Shown: positions 16,880 to 26,479, numbered from the stretch's first letter. The stretch: DNA of 64,000 nt from Streptomyces sp. SLBN-31 (GCF_006715395.1 NZ_VFNC01000001.1:3410001-3474000), one strand, 5' to 3'. Program-made: numbers and translations. The notes: a model not told the origin generated them from the letters alone.

Positions 16880-18106
16880 ATGCCCGCTTCCGCCGCCCTG
16901 CCCGCTCATCGACACACCCAGGACCCGGTTGCCGGGAGCAGGCTGCCGGCCGTGCTGCTGATGGCGGGCAGCTGCCTGCCGATCCTGGGCGCCGTCCTCA
17001 TCGCCCCGGTGCTGCCGCGCATGCAGGACCACTTCCGGGACGTTCCCGGCAACGCCGCCCTCGTCCCCCTCGTGCTCACCGTCCCGGCCCTCTCGCTGGC
17101 CGTCCTCGCCCCGTTCGCCGGCGCCCTCGTCGACCGGCTCGGCCGCAAGCGCCTGCTGGTCGCGGCCACCGTCCTGTACACCCTGTTCGGCACCGCGCCG
17201 CTGTGGCTGTCCTCGCTGTACGGCATCGTGGCCAGCCGCGTCCTGGTCGGCATCGCCGAAGCGGCCATCATGACGTGCTGCACCACGCTGATCGGCGACT
17301 ACTACACCGGACGGACCCGGGACCGGTACCTCGCGCTGCAGACCATGTGCGCGTCGGCGTCCGCCACGGCCTTCTTCGTCCTCGGCGGCGCGCTGGGCTC
17401 GGCGGGCTGGCGGGCACCCTTCTGGCTCTACCTCGTGGGCGTGCTGCTCGCCCCGGCCATGGCCCGCGCGCTGCCCGCCCCGAGCCCGGCCGCCGAGCCG
17501 ACGGCGACGGACCGGCGCCCCTTCCCACTGCGGCGCATGGCGGGCATCTGCCTGCTGACCATCTTCGGCGCGGCCGTCTTCTACACCGTGCCTGTGGAGA
17601 TGTCCTATCTCATGGACGACCTGGGCGTGCACTCCACCGGCGTGGTGGGCGCCGCCACGGCGCTCGCCAGCGCCGCCACCGTCCTTGGGTCGGTGCTGTT
17701 CACCCGGTTCGCCGACCGGGCGCGCCGGCGCCTTCCCGCCGTACTCGCCTTGTGCGCCGCGGGCTTCGTCCTGATGGGCGCGACCGACCACCTTCCCCTG
17801 CTCATCGCGGGCGCCGTCGTCAACTGCGTCGGAACGGGGATGCTGCTGCCGTCCCTGCTGACGGTGGCGCTGTCCCGGCTCGAGTACGCCGACCGCGGGC
17901 GCGGCACCGGGCTGTGGACGTCGGCCTTCTTCCTCGGCGAGTTCGCCTGCCCGCTCGCCCTGCTCGCCGTCACGAGCACCCTGGGCACCCTCGCCTCGGC
18001 GGTTCTGCTGCTCGGCGCACTCACCCTGCTGGTATCGACAGCACTGCTGCCTCTCACCCGCCGCGCGCCGAAGCCGCTGGCGCAGGCCGCACCTGAGAGC
18101 GCCTGA
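16880..18106 (+). CDS. MFS transporter
   Basis: 408 residues, predicted 12-helix major facilitator. Motif A is visible as 'GALVDRLGRKRLLVAA' after helix 2, and long hydrophobic segments alternate with short loops throughout. The start is the ATG at 16880, with GGAG 7 nt upstream; an ATG at 16862 is possible. It lies 230 nt after the LysR gene on the same strand, so it may import the aromatic substrate of the locus, although an export role cannot be excluded. Confidence 0.85.
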   Translation: MPASAALPAHRHTQDPVAGSRLPAVLLMAGSCLPILGAVLIAPVLPRMQDHFRDVPGNAALVPLVLTVPALSLAVLAPFAGALVDRLGRKRLLVAATVLYTLFGTAPLWLSSLYGIVASRVLVGIAEAAIMTCCTTLIGDYYTGRTRDRYLALQTMCASASATAFFVLGGALGSAGWRAPFWLYLVGVLLAPAMARALPAPSPAAEPTATDRRPFPLRRMAGICLLTIFGAAVFYTVPVEMSYLMDDLGVHSTGVVGAATALASAATVLGSVLFTRFADRARRRLPAVLALCAAGFVLMGATDHLPLLIAGAVVNCVGTGMLLPSLLTVALSRLEYADRGRGTGLWTSAFFLGEFACPLALLAVTSTLGTLASAVLLLGALTLLVSTALLPLTRRAPKPLAQAAPESA

Positions 18107-18124
18107 TCCGAGGCAGGCGAACGC

Positions 18125-18155
18125 GAGGGGCCCGTCGACGAGTTGACGGGCCCTC
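18125..18155. terminator. Bidirectional hairpin terminator
   Basis: GAGGGGCCCGTC (18125-18136) pairs with GACGGGCCCTC (18145-18155) around an 8-nt loop, with one bulged G. It sits between the convergent MFS gene and the NucA/NucB gene and can serve both. Confidence 0.7.
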
Positions 18156-18172
18156 AGGCGTGCGCGGTGCCG

Positions 18173-19684
18173 CTAGTCGCGGATCTCGACCCAGAAGGGG
18201 TCGGCGGCGTTGTACAGGATGCGGTCGCTGAAGTAGTACCAGCGCAGCAGGCCGCCCGCCGACCGGTTCTCACCGTTGGGGACGGCGCGGACGGAGAAGT
18301 CCCAGTTCGGGCTGCTCGCGCCCTGTTCGGTGGACTGGAACGGATACTCGTCGCAGTCCTGGGTGGCCGTGTCGTACGGGGGCAGTCCGCGCCAGGCCTG
18401 GTCCCCTCCGTACGGACCCGTGCGGTTGCAGGCGTAGTTCTTCCAGTCCTCGTTGCTCTTGGCGACGACGCCGCCGTCCGGGACGCGCTGCAGACCCTGG
18501 TCGTCGCGGCTCCCGCTGTACTTGCCGGGGATGTGCTTGGGTTCCAGTTCGATCGGATAGGTCTTGTCGGGGGTGTCCTGGGCGACCCGTATGTGCCGGG
18601 CGACCGAGGCGACCCGGGTGTCGCTGATGTCGTACTGGAGGTGCGGGATCACCTCGTAGTTGACGCACGCTTTCGGGTAGTCGACGTCGAACTGCGAGAA
18701 GTAGCCGGCGGAGTCGCAGCGGAAGGTGCGGTCGGCCGTCGTGGCGTCGGGGCCCACGTAGCCGCCGCCGGAGCCGCCGAACCGGAAGTGCCAGTGGTGG
18801 AAGAGGACTTTGTCCGGTGAGGTGGACGCCGCCTCGTCGGAGTAGATGTCCCAGTGCAGCCACTCGCGGTGGTAGTCCCACTCGTCGAAGGTGTGCTCGA
18901 TCCCGCTGCCGGTCGCGAAGCAGGAATCGTAGCCCTCGGCGCAGTCCGAGAGGATGAACATCTTGAGGTTGGGGGCGGTGAAGAACCGATCCCAAAGGCT
19001 CCAGTCGTCGTACTCCACCGAGTCGTACTGGGCCTGGAGGTAGGTGCGCAGAACGCGCTGCTTGCCGTTGCCGACCGCCACCGCGTGGAAGGCGACGCTG
19101 CTGGTCCCCTGATACACCGGTTCGCCGTCGATGATCTTGAAGTACTGGACGCCGATGCGTAACTTCTGGCACCACAGCCAGCGATTCAGGGTCTCCCCCT
19201 GGGCGGAGGAAGCGCCGTCGCGGTCGAGGCACTGGTTGGTGTCCTGCGCGGGAGGCTCGTCACCGAGGTCGGTCGGCGGAAGCCCCAGGGCGGCTGCCTG
19301 AGCGGAGGCCTGCCCGTCCTTGGTCAAGGGCACCTTGGAAGTGTCCAGGTAGGACTCGGCGCCCGCTTTCCTCGCCTCGTCCATCGCTTCCTTCATCGCC
19401 TGCTTCGGCGAGAGGGGAGCCGTCTTGGCCTTGGGCGCGGGGGCGGCGCGCCACGCCGACCGAGGCCGCTTCGCCTTCTTGTCGACGCCTTCGCCGGTGA
19501 GTATCACCGGCTTCCCGATCAACTTGCCGTCGGCCGCGGCCCGCTGACCGCTCCCGGCACCGGGTGTGGCCGTATCCGCCGCGGACGCGGCCGGCACCCC
19601 CATACCCAGGACGAGAGCGAGGACCGTGACGACGGTGGACAGTAATGGTCTGCCCCGGCCGCGCATTACGATGGGTTTTCTCAC
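18173..19684 (-). CDS. Secreted NucA/NucB-type deoxyribonuclease domain protein
   Basis: About 503 residues from a GTG at 19684. A signal peptide is evident: basic start, hydrophobic 'LLSTVVTVLALVLG', then 'PAASAADTA'. A long middle region is rich in aromatic residues and Cys ('CAEGYDSC', 'NQCLDRDG'). Near the C-terminus lies 'DCDEYPFQSTEQGA', the DEYPF catalytic motif of NucA/NucB DNases, with 'YACNRTG' and 'WRGLPPYD' ahead of it. It probably degrades extracellular DNA. A longer frame reaching 19888 reads into the divergent promoter and is not favoured. Confidence 0.82.
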   Translation of the reverse strand: MRKPIVMRGRGRPLLSTVVTVLALVLGMGVPAASAADTATPGAGSGQRAAADGKLIGKPVILTGEGVDKKAKRPRSAWRAAPAPKAKTAPLSPKQAMKEAMDEARKAGAESYLDTSKVPLTKDGQASAQAAALGLPPTDLGDEPPAQDTNQCLDRDGASSAQGETLNRWLWCQKLRIGVQYFKIIDGEPVYQGTSSVAFHAVAVGNGKQRVLRTYLQAQYDSVEYDDWSLWDRFFTAPNLKMFILSDCAEGYDSCFATGSGIEHTFDEWDYHREWLHWDIYSDEAASTSPDKVLFHHWHFRFGGSGGGYVGPDATTADRTFRCDSAGYFSQFDVDYPKACVNYEVIPHLQYDISDTRVASVARHIRVAQDTPDKTYPIELEPKHIPGKYSGSRDDQGLQRVPDGGVVAKSNEDWKNYACNRTGPYGGDQAWRGLPPYDTATQDCDEYPFQSTEQGASSPNWDFSVRAVPNGENRSAGGLLRWYYFSDRILYNAADPFWVEIRD

Positions 19685-19850
19685 GATGGCGCCAACCTCT
19701 CGTTGTTGCCGGTACGGAAGAGACTCCGGACCTGTCAGTGATTGGACGCCGACAACGTTGTTACGGGTGATGGAGGAAGCCCAGGGGAGAAACCGGACGT
19801 TCCCCATGTGCGGAAGGTCTGTCCCCGGCCTCGAAGGTTGGTGAAGGACC

Positions 19851-20456
19851 GTGTCCTGTGAAACGGGTGACGTGCGGTGGAACCGCATCGAGCACTGGCT
19901 CGCCCGGAACGCTCCCGCGTATCACGCCCGGCTGAATCCGCCCGCCGATCCGACATCGTTGCGACGGGCGGAGCGGGAGACCGGCCGTCCCCTGCCTGAC
20001 GGATTGACCGCTTGGTGGTGCGCCGCTGACGGAGTCTCCCCGGCCCGGACACCCGACGGCCACACGCCCTTCAGGCTCCTGCCGTACGGATGCGATCCGT
20101 ATCCGGTGGCGGAAGCGCTGGCGCGACGCGAACTCCACCTGCGCTCGCTGTACGACACCGTGCCGCCGCCGCTGGCCGACTCCCTGGAGGAGTGGATGGC
20201 CCGCTGTGGCGAGGACCGGGCCGGCACCTACTACCCGCAGGACGCGACGCCGCTCTGGCTTCCGCAGTGGCTGCCCGTGGCCGGCGACGGGATGGGTGGC
20301 GGTCTCTTCGTCGATCTGCGCGCGGGCGACCTGTACGGGTGCGTGGTCCGCCACGGCACGGCGTCCCACGGCGCGGAACCGTCCTGGCCGGACATCGAGT
20401 CTCTACTCGCCTGCGTGGCGGACAGGTTGGAGGCGCTCGGCGGGAACCCCGAGTAG
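19851..20456 (+). CDS. SMI1/KNR4 (SUKH) family protein
   Basis: 201 residues. SUKH features: 'RIEHWLARNAPAYHARLNPPADPTSLRRAERETGRPLPDGL' style N-terminus, 'WWCAADGV', then 'WLPVAGDGMGGGLFVDLRAG'. Members act as immunity proteins to polymorphic toxins or as regulators of unknown target. No cognate toxin is adjacent, unless the secreted nuclease divergent from it is related, which is unproven. A GTG start with GAAGGA upstream is used. Confidence 0.78.
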   Translation: MSCETGDVRWNRIEHWLARNAPAYHARLNPPADPTSLRRAERETGRPLPDGLTAWWCAADGVSPARTPDGHTPFRLLPYGCDPYPVAEALARRELHLRSLYDTVPPPLADSLEEWMARCGEDRAGTYYPQDATPLWLPQWLPVAGDGMGGGLFVDLRAGDLYGCVVRHGTASHGAEPSWPDIESLLACVADRLEALGGNPE

Positions 20457-20477
20457 GCGTGCGCGTCTTGCGGCGAT

Positions 20478-21248
20478 TTACCGCGGGGCATCTTCCTCGG
20501 GTGCGGCTTGGGTGATTTCCGGTTCCAGGCCCTCGGTCACCGTCGTACGGTCTCGGCCCACGTCGGCTCGCCAGGCCTCGAAGGCCCAGGCGGTGACGGC
20601 GACGACGGCGAGGCCGAGGAGCCAGCCGCCCAGGACGTCGCTGCACCAGTGCACGCCGAGGGCGACCCTGGTGAAGCCGACGCCGATCACCGAGAAGACG
20701 GCGACGCACCAGCACGCGACCCGCCAGGCCCGCGGGACCAGCGGCAGCAGCACCAGCAGGAAGATACCGAAGGACGTGGTGGCGGTCATGGCGTGGCCGG
20801 AGGGGAAGGAGTACCCCGGCGCATGGGCGACAGGGTCCTGTAGGTCGGGCCGGGCCCGCTCCACCACCGTCTTGACCAGCAGTCCGATGAGCCCGCCGGT
20901 GACGGCCGTGACCGCCGCCCAGGCCGCCAGGCGCCAGGCCCGGCGGTACAGCAGCCACGCCGTCAGTACGGCGACGGCCAGACGCAGCGTCACCGGGTCC
21001 CAGACCCAGTCGGACAACAGGTGCAGTGCGCCCTTCCACGCCGGATGGTCGATCACCTGCGCGTGCAGCCGCCGTGCGGCGCCGGTGTCCAGGCGCTGCA
21101 GCGGCCGCCAACGGTCCTCGACCAGGATGAGCAGCAGTCCGAACAGGACCGCGCTCACGGCGGCGACGCCGGCGGAGGCGAGCAGTCGGGCACCGAAGCG
21201 GCGGTCGGCGCGACGGGAACGGCGGCGTAGTTGGGTGTACGTGCCCAT
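20478..21248 (-). CDS. PAP2-family membrane phosphatase
   Basis: 256 residues, about six membrane helices. All three phosphatidic-acid phosphatase signatures are present: 'KTVVERARPD' (KxxxxxxRP), 'PSGHAM' and 'RVALGVHWCSDV' (SRxxxxxHxxxD-like, with TR in place of SR). It would remove phosphate from phosphatidate or a prenyl pyrophosphate at the outer face. It is the last gene of a three-gene unit, one nucleotide after the YihY gene. Confidence 0.88.
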   Translation of the reverse strand: MGTYTQLRRRSRRADRRFGARLLASAGVAAVSAVLFGLLLILVEDRWRPLQRLDTGAARRLHAQVIDHPAWKGALHLLSDWVWDPVTLRLAVAVLTAWLLYRRAWRLAAWAAVTAVTGGLIGLLVKTVVERARPDLQDPVAHAPGYSFPSGHAMTATTSFGIFLLVLLPLVPRAWRVACWCVAVFSVIGVGFTRVALGVHWCSDVLGGWLLGLAVVAVTAWAFEAWRADVGRDRTTVTEGLEPEITQAAPEEDAPR

Positions 21249-21249
21249 T

Positions 21250-22203
21250 TCAGACTCCGGGATCTTCCTGGATCGGCCCGGGACGGCGGCCGCGTACCGC
21301 TTCCAGCTGTGCTGCGAAGGACAGGCCCAGCAGCAGGGCGATGGACGTGAGGTAGGCCCACAGCAGCAGGGACATGAACGCGCTGAGGGGGCCGTAGACG
21401 GTGTCGAAGGAGCCGCTGATGTTCAGGTAGAGGCTCAGCAGCCAGGTCAGGGTCATCCACAGGACGAGGTACACGGCCGCGCCGAAGGCCAGCCACGTGT
21501 AGCCGGGCTGCTTGCGGCGTGGCGAACGGCGGAAGACGGCGCTCGCGGAGATGAGCGCGAGCAGCAGACCGAAGGGCCAGCGCAGGATGGTCCAGGCGCG
21601 CAGTGTGCTGTCGTCGAGGTGGTAGACCGTCACGGCTGCCGAGGCGATGTCGCCGCCGGCGACCATGACGATGAACCCGAGGCCCAGGGGCAGTCCGGCG
21701 CTGAGCGACATCACCAGGCCCCGCAGGTACTTGAGGTGGAAGGGGCGGTCGCGCTCGTTGCCGTAGATGCGGTTCGCGCCTCGCTCGATCTGGCACATGG
21801 CCGTGGTGACGTTCATCAGGGAGAAGACGGCGCCGAACCACAGGGCGACCTCCGCCCCGGAACCCGATGTGCGGCGACTGCGGTCGAGCGCGTCGTCGAC
21901 GACCTCCGCGCTGGGGCCCTGGGCGATCCGGTGGATCGTCAGTTCCGCCAGCCTGCCGACGTTCTCGGTGTGCAGGCTGGCGGACAGGCCGACGAAGGCG
22001 ATGGCCAGCGGGATGACCGCCAGCACCGTCTGCAGGGCCAGGGCACGGGCGTGGCTGAAGCCGTCGGCATAGCGGAAGCGGACGAAGGCGTCGCGCACCA
22101 AGGACCAGCCGCCGTAACGGCGCAGAGTGGCCCAGGCCTCGTCGGCGGACAGTTCCTCTCCGCTCATGTCCCGGGTCTCGGGGACCTGAGTCGCGGTACC
22201 CAT
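21250..22203 (-). CDS. YihY/virulence-factor BrkB family membrane protein
   Basis: 317 residues with around six hydrophobic helices and the family signatures 'ALALQTVLAVIPLAIAFVGL', 'RGLVMSLSAGLPLGLGFIV' and 'LLLWAYLTSIALLLGLSFAAQLE'. The molecular function of YihY proteins is unknown; transport or envelope roles are proposed. The ATG abuts the stop of the upstream kinase gene (TGAATG), indicating coupling with lipid genes on both sides. Confidence 0.88.
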   Translation of the reverse strand: MGTATQVPETRDMSGEELSADEAWATLRRYGGWSLVRDAFVRFRYADGFSHARALALQTVLAVIPLAIAFVGLSASLHTENVGRLAELTIHRIAQGPSAEVVDDALDRSRRTSGSGAEVALWFGAVFSLMNVTTAMCQIERGANRIYGNERDRPFHLKYLRGLVMSLSAGLPLGLGFIVMVAGGDIASAAVTVYHLDDSTLRAWTILRWPFGLLLALISASAVFRRSPRRKQPGYTWLAFGAAVYLVLWMTLTWLLSLYLNISGSFDTVYGPLSAFMSLLLWAYLTSIALLLGLSFAAQLEAVRGRRPGPIQEDPGV

Positions 22204-23970
22204 TCACTTCCCCCGTGCAGGCAGCAGCATCTTCAGGGCGCCGGGGGCCGCCTCGATCGTCAGGCGCCGCCCGCGGGCTATCGGGTCGCCGTCCAGTTCG
22301 CGGGGTTGGTCGTCGTCGAAGGTGAACTCGGCGCGCCGGAAGGTGAAGAAGGCCACCGGAGCGCTGTCGTCTCGGTCGGCGGGGGCGTCGGCGGCCGACC
22401 GCGGTGCGGCCGTGCCGCGCAGCAGTGTCCAGAAAGCGCTGATCCAGCCGCCCAGACCGTGCGGATCGAGGATCAGCAGATCAAGCCGCCCGTCGTCGGG
22501 TCGGGCGTCCGGAAGCAGCCGCATGCCGCCCTGCACCGCACCGACGTTGCCCACCAGCACCATTCGGGCGGTCCGGCGATGAGCCGGGGCTCCGTCCAGA
22601 CGTACGTTCACGCTCATCCGCGGAGTTCGCAACCAGACGCGGGGAAGGGCCAGGACGTAGGCGAGCCAGCCCAGAGAGGCCTTCGTCCGGTCGTTGGCGT
22701 TGGCGCGCTGGAGCATCGCGGCGTCCAGGCCGGCGCCGCACATGGCGGCGAAGTGGGTGGCGGGCAGGCCGTCTCCCTCGATGCGGCCGAGGTCGACGCG
22801 GTGGACGGCGCCGCGCAGAGCCGCATCGAGGGCATCGACGGGTGACAGCGGCAGACCCAGATTGCGGGCCAGGAGGTTACCGGTCCCGCAGGGCACCAGG
22901 GCAAGGGGTACCGCACTGCCCGCCATGGCGGTGGCCGCCGCCCGGAGAGTGCCGTCGCCGCCGCAGACGACCACGAGGGTCGCGCCGTTGCGCACCGCTT
23001 CGATGCTCTGGCCGCCACCCGGGTCGTCGGCGGTGGTCTCGGTGAACGCCGGTGTGCCGTAACCGTGTTGCTCGAGAACCTCGCGGATGGCGTCGCGGTC
23101 GGTCTGATCGGTGACCGTGGGATTGAAGATCACCGCGGCGTGACCGGCGCGTTGACCCAGGCCTTCGGGAACGGTCCCGGCCACCTTGGTCGTCTCGGCC
23201 GTCTTGGCCGACCCGGAGGCCGGGGGAGCGGTCACGAAGCCGTCCGTGAGTACGGCGCGGCCGACGATCCACAGCGACAGCCCGCCGTTGACGAGGCCGC
23301 CCACGACGTCGGTGGGGTGGTGCATGCCCCGGTACAGCCGGGCGAGGCCCACCACGATCGGGATGAGGAACAGCGCGCCCGCCACGACGCGCCGCCACGG
23401 ACTGCGCAGCCGGGACAGCGCGAGCACGGCCAGGCCGCCGTAGATCGCCGTGGCCGCCCCGGTGTGACCGGAGGTGTAGCTGGAGGTGGGCAGGGAGCCG
23501 TCGAGACGGTGCACCTCGGGGCGATGCCGGTCCACCGCCGTGGTGATGACCAGGAACACCAGGGACTGCAACGACACGGCGAGGGCGAGGAACGCGGCCT
23601 GCCGCCACATAGGCAGCCTCGGTATCCACAGAAGACCCAGGCAGCTCAAGAGGGTTACGGCTATGACCGTCCCGGTGTTGCCCGCTTCGGAGGCGAACCA
23701 CGACACGGTGGTGAGCGAGTGCGTCCGTATCCGCTGAAAGCCCGAGTCGACATGGTCCTCGACCGTCATGGGCCACAGGTGGTGGGCGGGCCCGGTGATG
23801 AGCAGGCCTATGCCCACCATCAGTGCGGCCTGGCAGATGGCCAGGGCCGCGATCCAGCGAACGGACCAGCCGACTCCGCGCGGTGCGGTACGGCTGCCGG
23901 CGGCGGTGAGACCTCCCGCGGGTCTCTCCCCGGGCAACTCGGCTGGTCTTCCCGATACGGCGGTCGGCAT
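22204..23970 (-). CDS. PAP2 phosphatase - diacylglycerol kinase fusion
   Basis: 588 residues in two halves. Residues ~30-240 are a membrane PAP2 domain ('DRHRPEVHRL', 'SSYTSGHTGAA' with Thr before SGH, 'RLYRGMHHPTDVVGG'). Residues ~270-588 are a DAGK/sphingosine-kinase catalytic domain: 'AVIFNPTV', 'VVCGGDGTLRAAA' (GGDGT), 'PCGTGNLLARNLGLP', 'MCGAGLDA' and C-terminal 'LDGDPIARGRRLTIEA'. It combines lipid phosphorylation with dephosphorylation in one polypeptide and heads an operon with YihY and a second PAP2. It is divergent from a PLD-type gene. Confidence 0.88.
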   Translation of the reverse strand: MPTAVSGRPAELPGERPAGGLTAAGSRTAPRGVGWSVRWIAALAICQAALMVGIGLLITGPAHHLWPMTVEDHVDSGFQRIRTHSLTTVSWFASEAGNTGTVIAVTLLSCLGLLWIPRLPMWRQAAFLALAVSLQSLVFLVITTAVDRHRPEVHRLDGSLPTSSYTSGHTGAATAIYGGLAVLALSRLRSPWRRVVAGALFLIPIVVGLARLYRGMHHPTDVVGGLVNGGLSLWIVGRAVLTDGFVTAPPASGSAKTAETTKVAGTVPEGLGQRAGHAAVIFNPTVTDQTDRDAIREVLEQHGYGTPAFTETTADDPGGGQSIEAVRNGATLVVVCGGDGTLRAAATAMAGSAVPLALVPCGTGNLLARNLGLPLSPVDALDAALRGAVHRVDLGRIEGDGLPATHFAAMCGAGLDAAMLQRANANDRTKASLGWLAYVLALPRVWLRTPRMSVNVRLDGAPAHRRTARMVLVGNVGAVQGGMRLLPDARPDDGRLDLLILDPHGLGGWISAFWTLLRGTAAPRSAADAPADRDDSAPVAFFTFRRAEFTFDDDQPRELDGDPIARGRRLTIEAAPGALKMLLPARGK

Positions 23971-24347
23971 CCCTACTCCCTGATCGAGGTGTCGCGGCGA
24001 GGGCCGGCCCGAGGCGTGTCCTCCGGCTCACCGCCGTATGCCCACTGAACTCCGGTACAGACGCGCCGCGCTCGGGTCGGTCCGTGGGGGAGAGGGGGCG
24101 AGAGGAGTCGTAGCGCACGACTGCTTCAACAAGTCCGCTGAGGGCGATACGAGTTGGCCGACCTGCCCCGGAAGGAGACCCGGCTGGTGAAACGAGCGGT
24201 CCCAGCCGGGAGGGCCGGTGCCGATTCCGGGTGCGCATGAAGGAGAGGGGCTTCGGGCGTGCCGTCGTATTCGCCGGGCAAGTGGCTTTTCGGGCTTGCT
24301 CGCCAGCCCGCACCGAACCGCCCCTCAAGGTCAACGGGAGACATGAC
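23971..24347. promoter_or_regulatory. Divergent 377-nt intergenic region with a hairpin
   Basis: No gene is supported here. A perfect 9-bp inverted repeat, CCCGGCTGG (24179-24187) with CCAGCCGGG (24202-24210), lies in the leader of the PLD-type gene and may be a terminator or leader structure. Promoters for the DAG-kinase operon and the PLD gene should lie in this stretch, but no clear -35/-10 pair is visible to me. Confidence 0.4.
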
Positions 24348-25550
24348 GTGATTCTCGACGGCATACCGGCAGCCCCCGCCACCGACGACGCACTCGATGC
24401 ACGCAAGCGCCGCCTGCGCCGTCGCCTGGAGCGGCTCATCGGCGTGGCCGCGACCGAGGGCAACGAACTGCTCCCGCTGCGCAACGGCGACCAGATCTTC
24501 CCCGCAATGCTCGGGGCGATCCGTTCAGCTCGCCACACCATCGACATGATGACGTTCGTGTACTGGCGCGGACAGATCGCCCGGGACTTCGCCCTCGCCC
24601 TCGCCGACCGGGCACGCGCGGGAGTGCGGGTCCGGTTGCTGCTGGACGGCTTCGGTGCGCAGAAGATCGAGCAGCAGCTGCTCGAGGAGATGGACGACGC
24701 GGGTGTGCAGGTGGCCTGGTTCCGCAGACCCGTGTGGCTGTCACCCTTCAAACAGAACCATCGCTGCCACCGCAAGGCCCTCATCGTGGACGAGGCCACC
24801 GCGTTCACCGGCGGCGTGGGCATCGCGGAGGAATGGTGCGGCGATGCCCGGGGCCCCGGCGAATGGCGGGACACGCATGTGCAGGTGCGCGGTCCGGCCG
24901 TCGACGGCATAGCGGCCGCGTTCGCGCAGAACTGGGCCGAGTGCCACGACGAGCTCTACGACGACCGCGACCGCTTCACCGAGCACGAGCAGCCCGGGTC
25001 GTCCGTCGTTCAGGTCGTACGCGGGTCGGCCAGCATCGGCTGGCAGGACATGCAGACCCTCATCCGCGTCATGCTGACCTCCGCCGAGGAACGCTTCCGG
25101 CTGGCGACCGCCTACTTCGCTCCCGACACGTACTTCATCGACCTGCTGTGCCGGACCGCCCGGCGCGGTGTGGAGGTGGAGATCCTCCTGCCCGGGCCGC
25201 ACACCGATCAGCGCGCCTGCCAGCTCGCAGGCCAGCACCACTACACGCGTCTACTGGAAGCCGGTGTGCGCATCCGGCAGTACCAGCCGACCATGATGCA
25301 CGCCAAGATCATCACGGTGGACTCGGTCGCGGCCCTGATCGGCTCCACCAACTTCAACCGCCGGTCCATGGACCACGACGAGGAGGTCATGCTCGCGGTC
25401 CTGGACGAGAACTTCACCGCGTCCCTCGACCGCGACTACGAGGCGGACCTCGAGCACAGCGTGGACATCAACCTCAGCCGCTGGAGACACCGAGCGCTAC
25501 TGCAGCGCGCGAAGGAGGCGGCGGTGACGCCTATCCGACGGTTTCTGTGA
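24348..25550 (+). CDS. Phospholipase D-like / cardiolipin synthase family protein
   Basis: 400 residues from a GTG at 24348 with CGGGAG 7 nt upstream. Two HKD motifs are present: 'HRKALIVDEATAFTGG' in the first half and 'MHAKIITVDSVAALIGSTN' in the second. This is the pattern of PLD-superfamily cardiolipin synthases joining phospholipids. There are no membrane helices at the N-terminus, unlike Cls of E. coli. Its divergent neighbours (DAG kinase/PAP2, PAP2) make a phospholipid-remodelling role likely. Confidence 0.86.
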   Translation: MILDGIPAAPATDDALDARKRRLRRRLERLIGVAATEGNELLPLRNGDQIFPAMLGAIRSARHTIDMMTFVYWRGQIARDFALALADRARAGVRVRLLLDGFGAQKIEQQLLEEMDDAGVQVAWFRRPVWLSPFKQNHRCHRKALIVDEATAFTGGVGIAEEWCGDARGPGEWRDTHVQVRGPAVDGIAAAFAQNWAECHDELYDDRDRFTEHEQPGSSVVQVVRGSASIGWQDMQTLIRVMLTSAEERFRLATAYFAPDTYFIDLLCRTARRGVEVEILLPGPHTDQRACQLAGQHHYTRLLEAGVRIRQYQPTMMHAKIITVDSVAALIGSTNFNRRSMDHDEEVMLAVLDENFTASLDRDYEADLEHSVDINLSRWRHRALLQRAKEAAVTPIRRFL

Positions 25551-25606
25551 TCGGCGATCGTTGTCTGGCCAGGCGGGCTGCGCCACGACCGGCGACCGCA
25601 GACTGC

Positions 25607-26008
25607 TCACACGTCACACCACTCGCCGAGCTCGCCGGGTGTTCCTGTCGCCAGGAAGTGGCCCACCAGGTCCCAAGCGCGATCGACGGAAAGGACGAAG
25701 CGGCCGTTGAACGCAGCTAGGTCATCCAGGACGGGAATGCCGACCAGGGCCTCAGCTGCGACGATACCGTCTCCGACCAGCAAGGACGCCCCCTCAGCGT
25801 CATCGAACAGGTGGAGGACTCCCAGATCACCTCGAAAGCCGAGAGCCAGCAGGGGGAGCTCATCGCCCTGCCGACGGACTTCAAGGTACCCCTGCCCACG
25901 GCAGCGCAACTCGTCGAAGTGATCTGCCAGCTCCGCAATTCCAGAGCACCTCTCAACTGGGCAGAACCGCCCTGATTGCAGTGCCGTTGCCGCCCACGTC
26001 ACGCTCAT
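25607..26008 (-). CDS. Imm1-like immunity-family protein
   Basis: 133 residues from the ATG at 26008, with GGAGG 7 nt upstream. The pattern 'LADHFDELRCRGQGYLEVR', 'LLALGFRGDLGVLHLFDDAEGASLLVGDG', 'GIPVLDDLAAF' and 'SVDRAWDLVGHFLATG' resembles the Imm1 immunity family found beside polymorphic toxins in Streptomyces. No toxin is adjacent in the window. The family call is from memory of the pattern and is moderate. Confidence 0.6.
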   Translation of the reverse strand: MSVTWAATALQSGRFCPVERCSGIAELADHFDELRCRGQGYLEVRRQGDELPLLALGFRGDLGVLHLFDDAEGASLLVGDGIVAAEALVGIPVLDDLAAFNGRFVLSVDRAWDLVGHFLATGTPGELGEWCDV

Positions 26009-26218
26009 CCCCGCACCTCCGACGCCCATCGTGCTACGTGGTCGGCCGAGGCAGGCTTTCAGGGTAGGGAGCTTCCTCGGAAACGCTTCGCTGCGTCCGG
26101 CACTCGTCGGCTGGAGCTCGACCGCCAGGCAGGGTGCAGACCCGCCGGTCATGTTCCACAACATGGCGGACGGTCTGGCGACCTGGGGAGGGGCTCAGTC
26201 GCTCATCGGAGCGCACGA

Positions 26219-26479
26219 TCACCGGCGGACGGCTGCACTGCGGATGGCTCTGCGCTGGCTCGCCGTGGTGTCGCCCCAGACGCCGTCCGTCTCGCCGTGG
26301 CGGATGGCCCAGTCGCGGCAGTCGAGCAGCACGGGGCACTGTCGGCACACCGCGCGAGCACGCGCTGTCGCGCGCTCTGTCTCCGCCAGCGGGAAGAACA
26401 TCTCGGGATCCTCGCCGACGCACAGCGCCTGCAGGCGCCAGGCAAAGTTGTGATGCTCGAACGAGGGTGAACGCCTCAT
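26219..26479 (-). CDS. WhiB-family iron-sulfur transcriptional regulator
   Basis: 86 residues. The four cluster-binding cysteines are visible: one in 'LQALCVGED', then 'CRQCPVLLDC' (CxxC and C). The turn motif 'GVWGD' follows, with a basic C-terminus 'SQRRAIRSAAVRR'. WhiB-like proteins carry a 4Fe-4S cluster and bind sigma factor region 4. The ribosome site GGAGG lies 6 nt before the ATG. It stands alone, about 300 nt from the StrR-type gene, so a link to the peptide cluster is possible but not shown. Confidence 0.92.
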   Translation of the reverse strand: MRRSPSFEHHNFAWRLQALCVGEDPEMFFPLAETERATARARAVCRQCPVLLDCRDWAIRHGETDGVWGDTTASQRRAIRSAAVRR

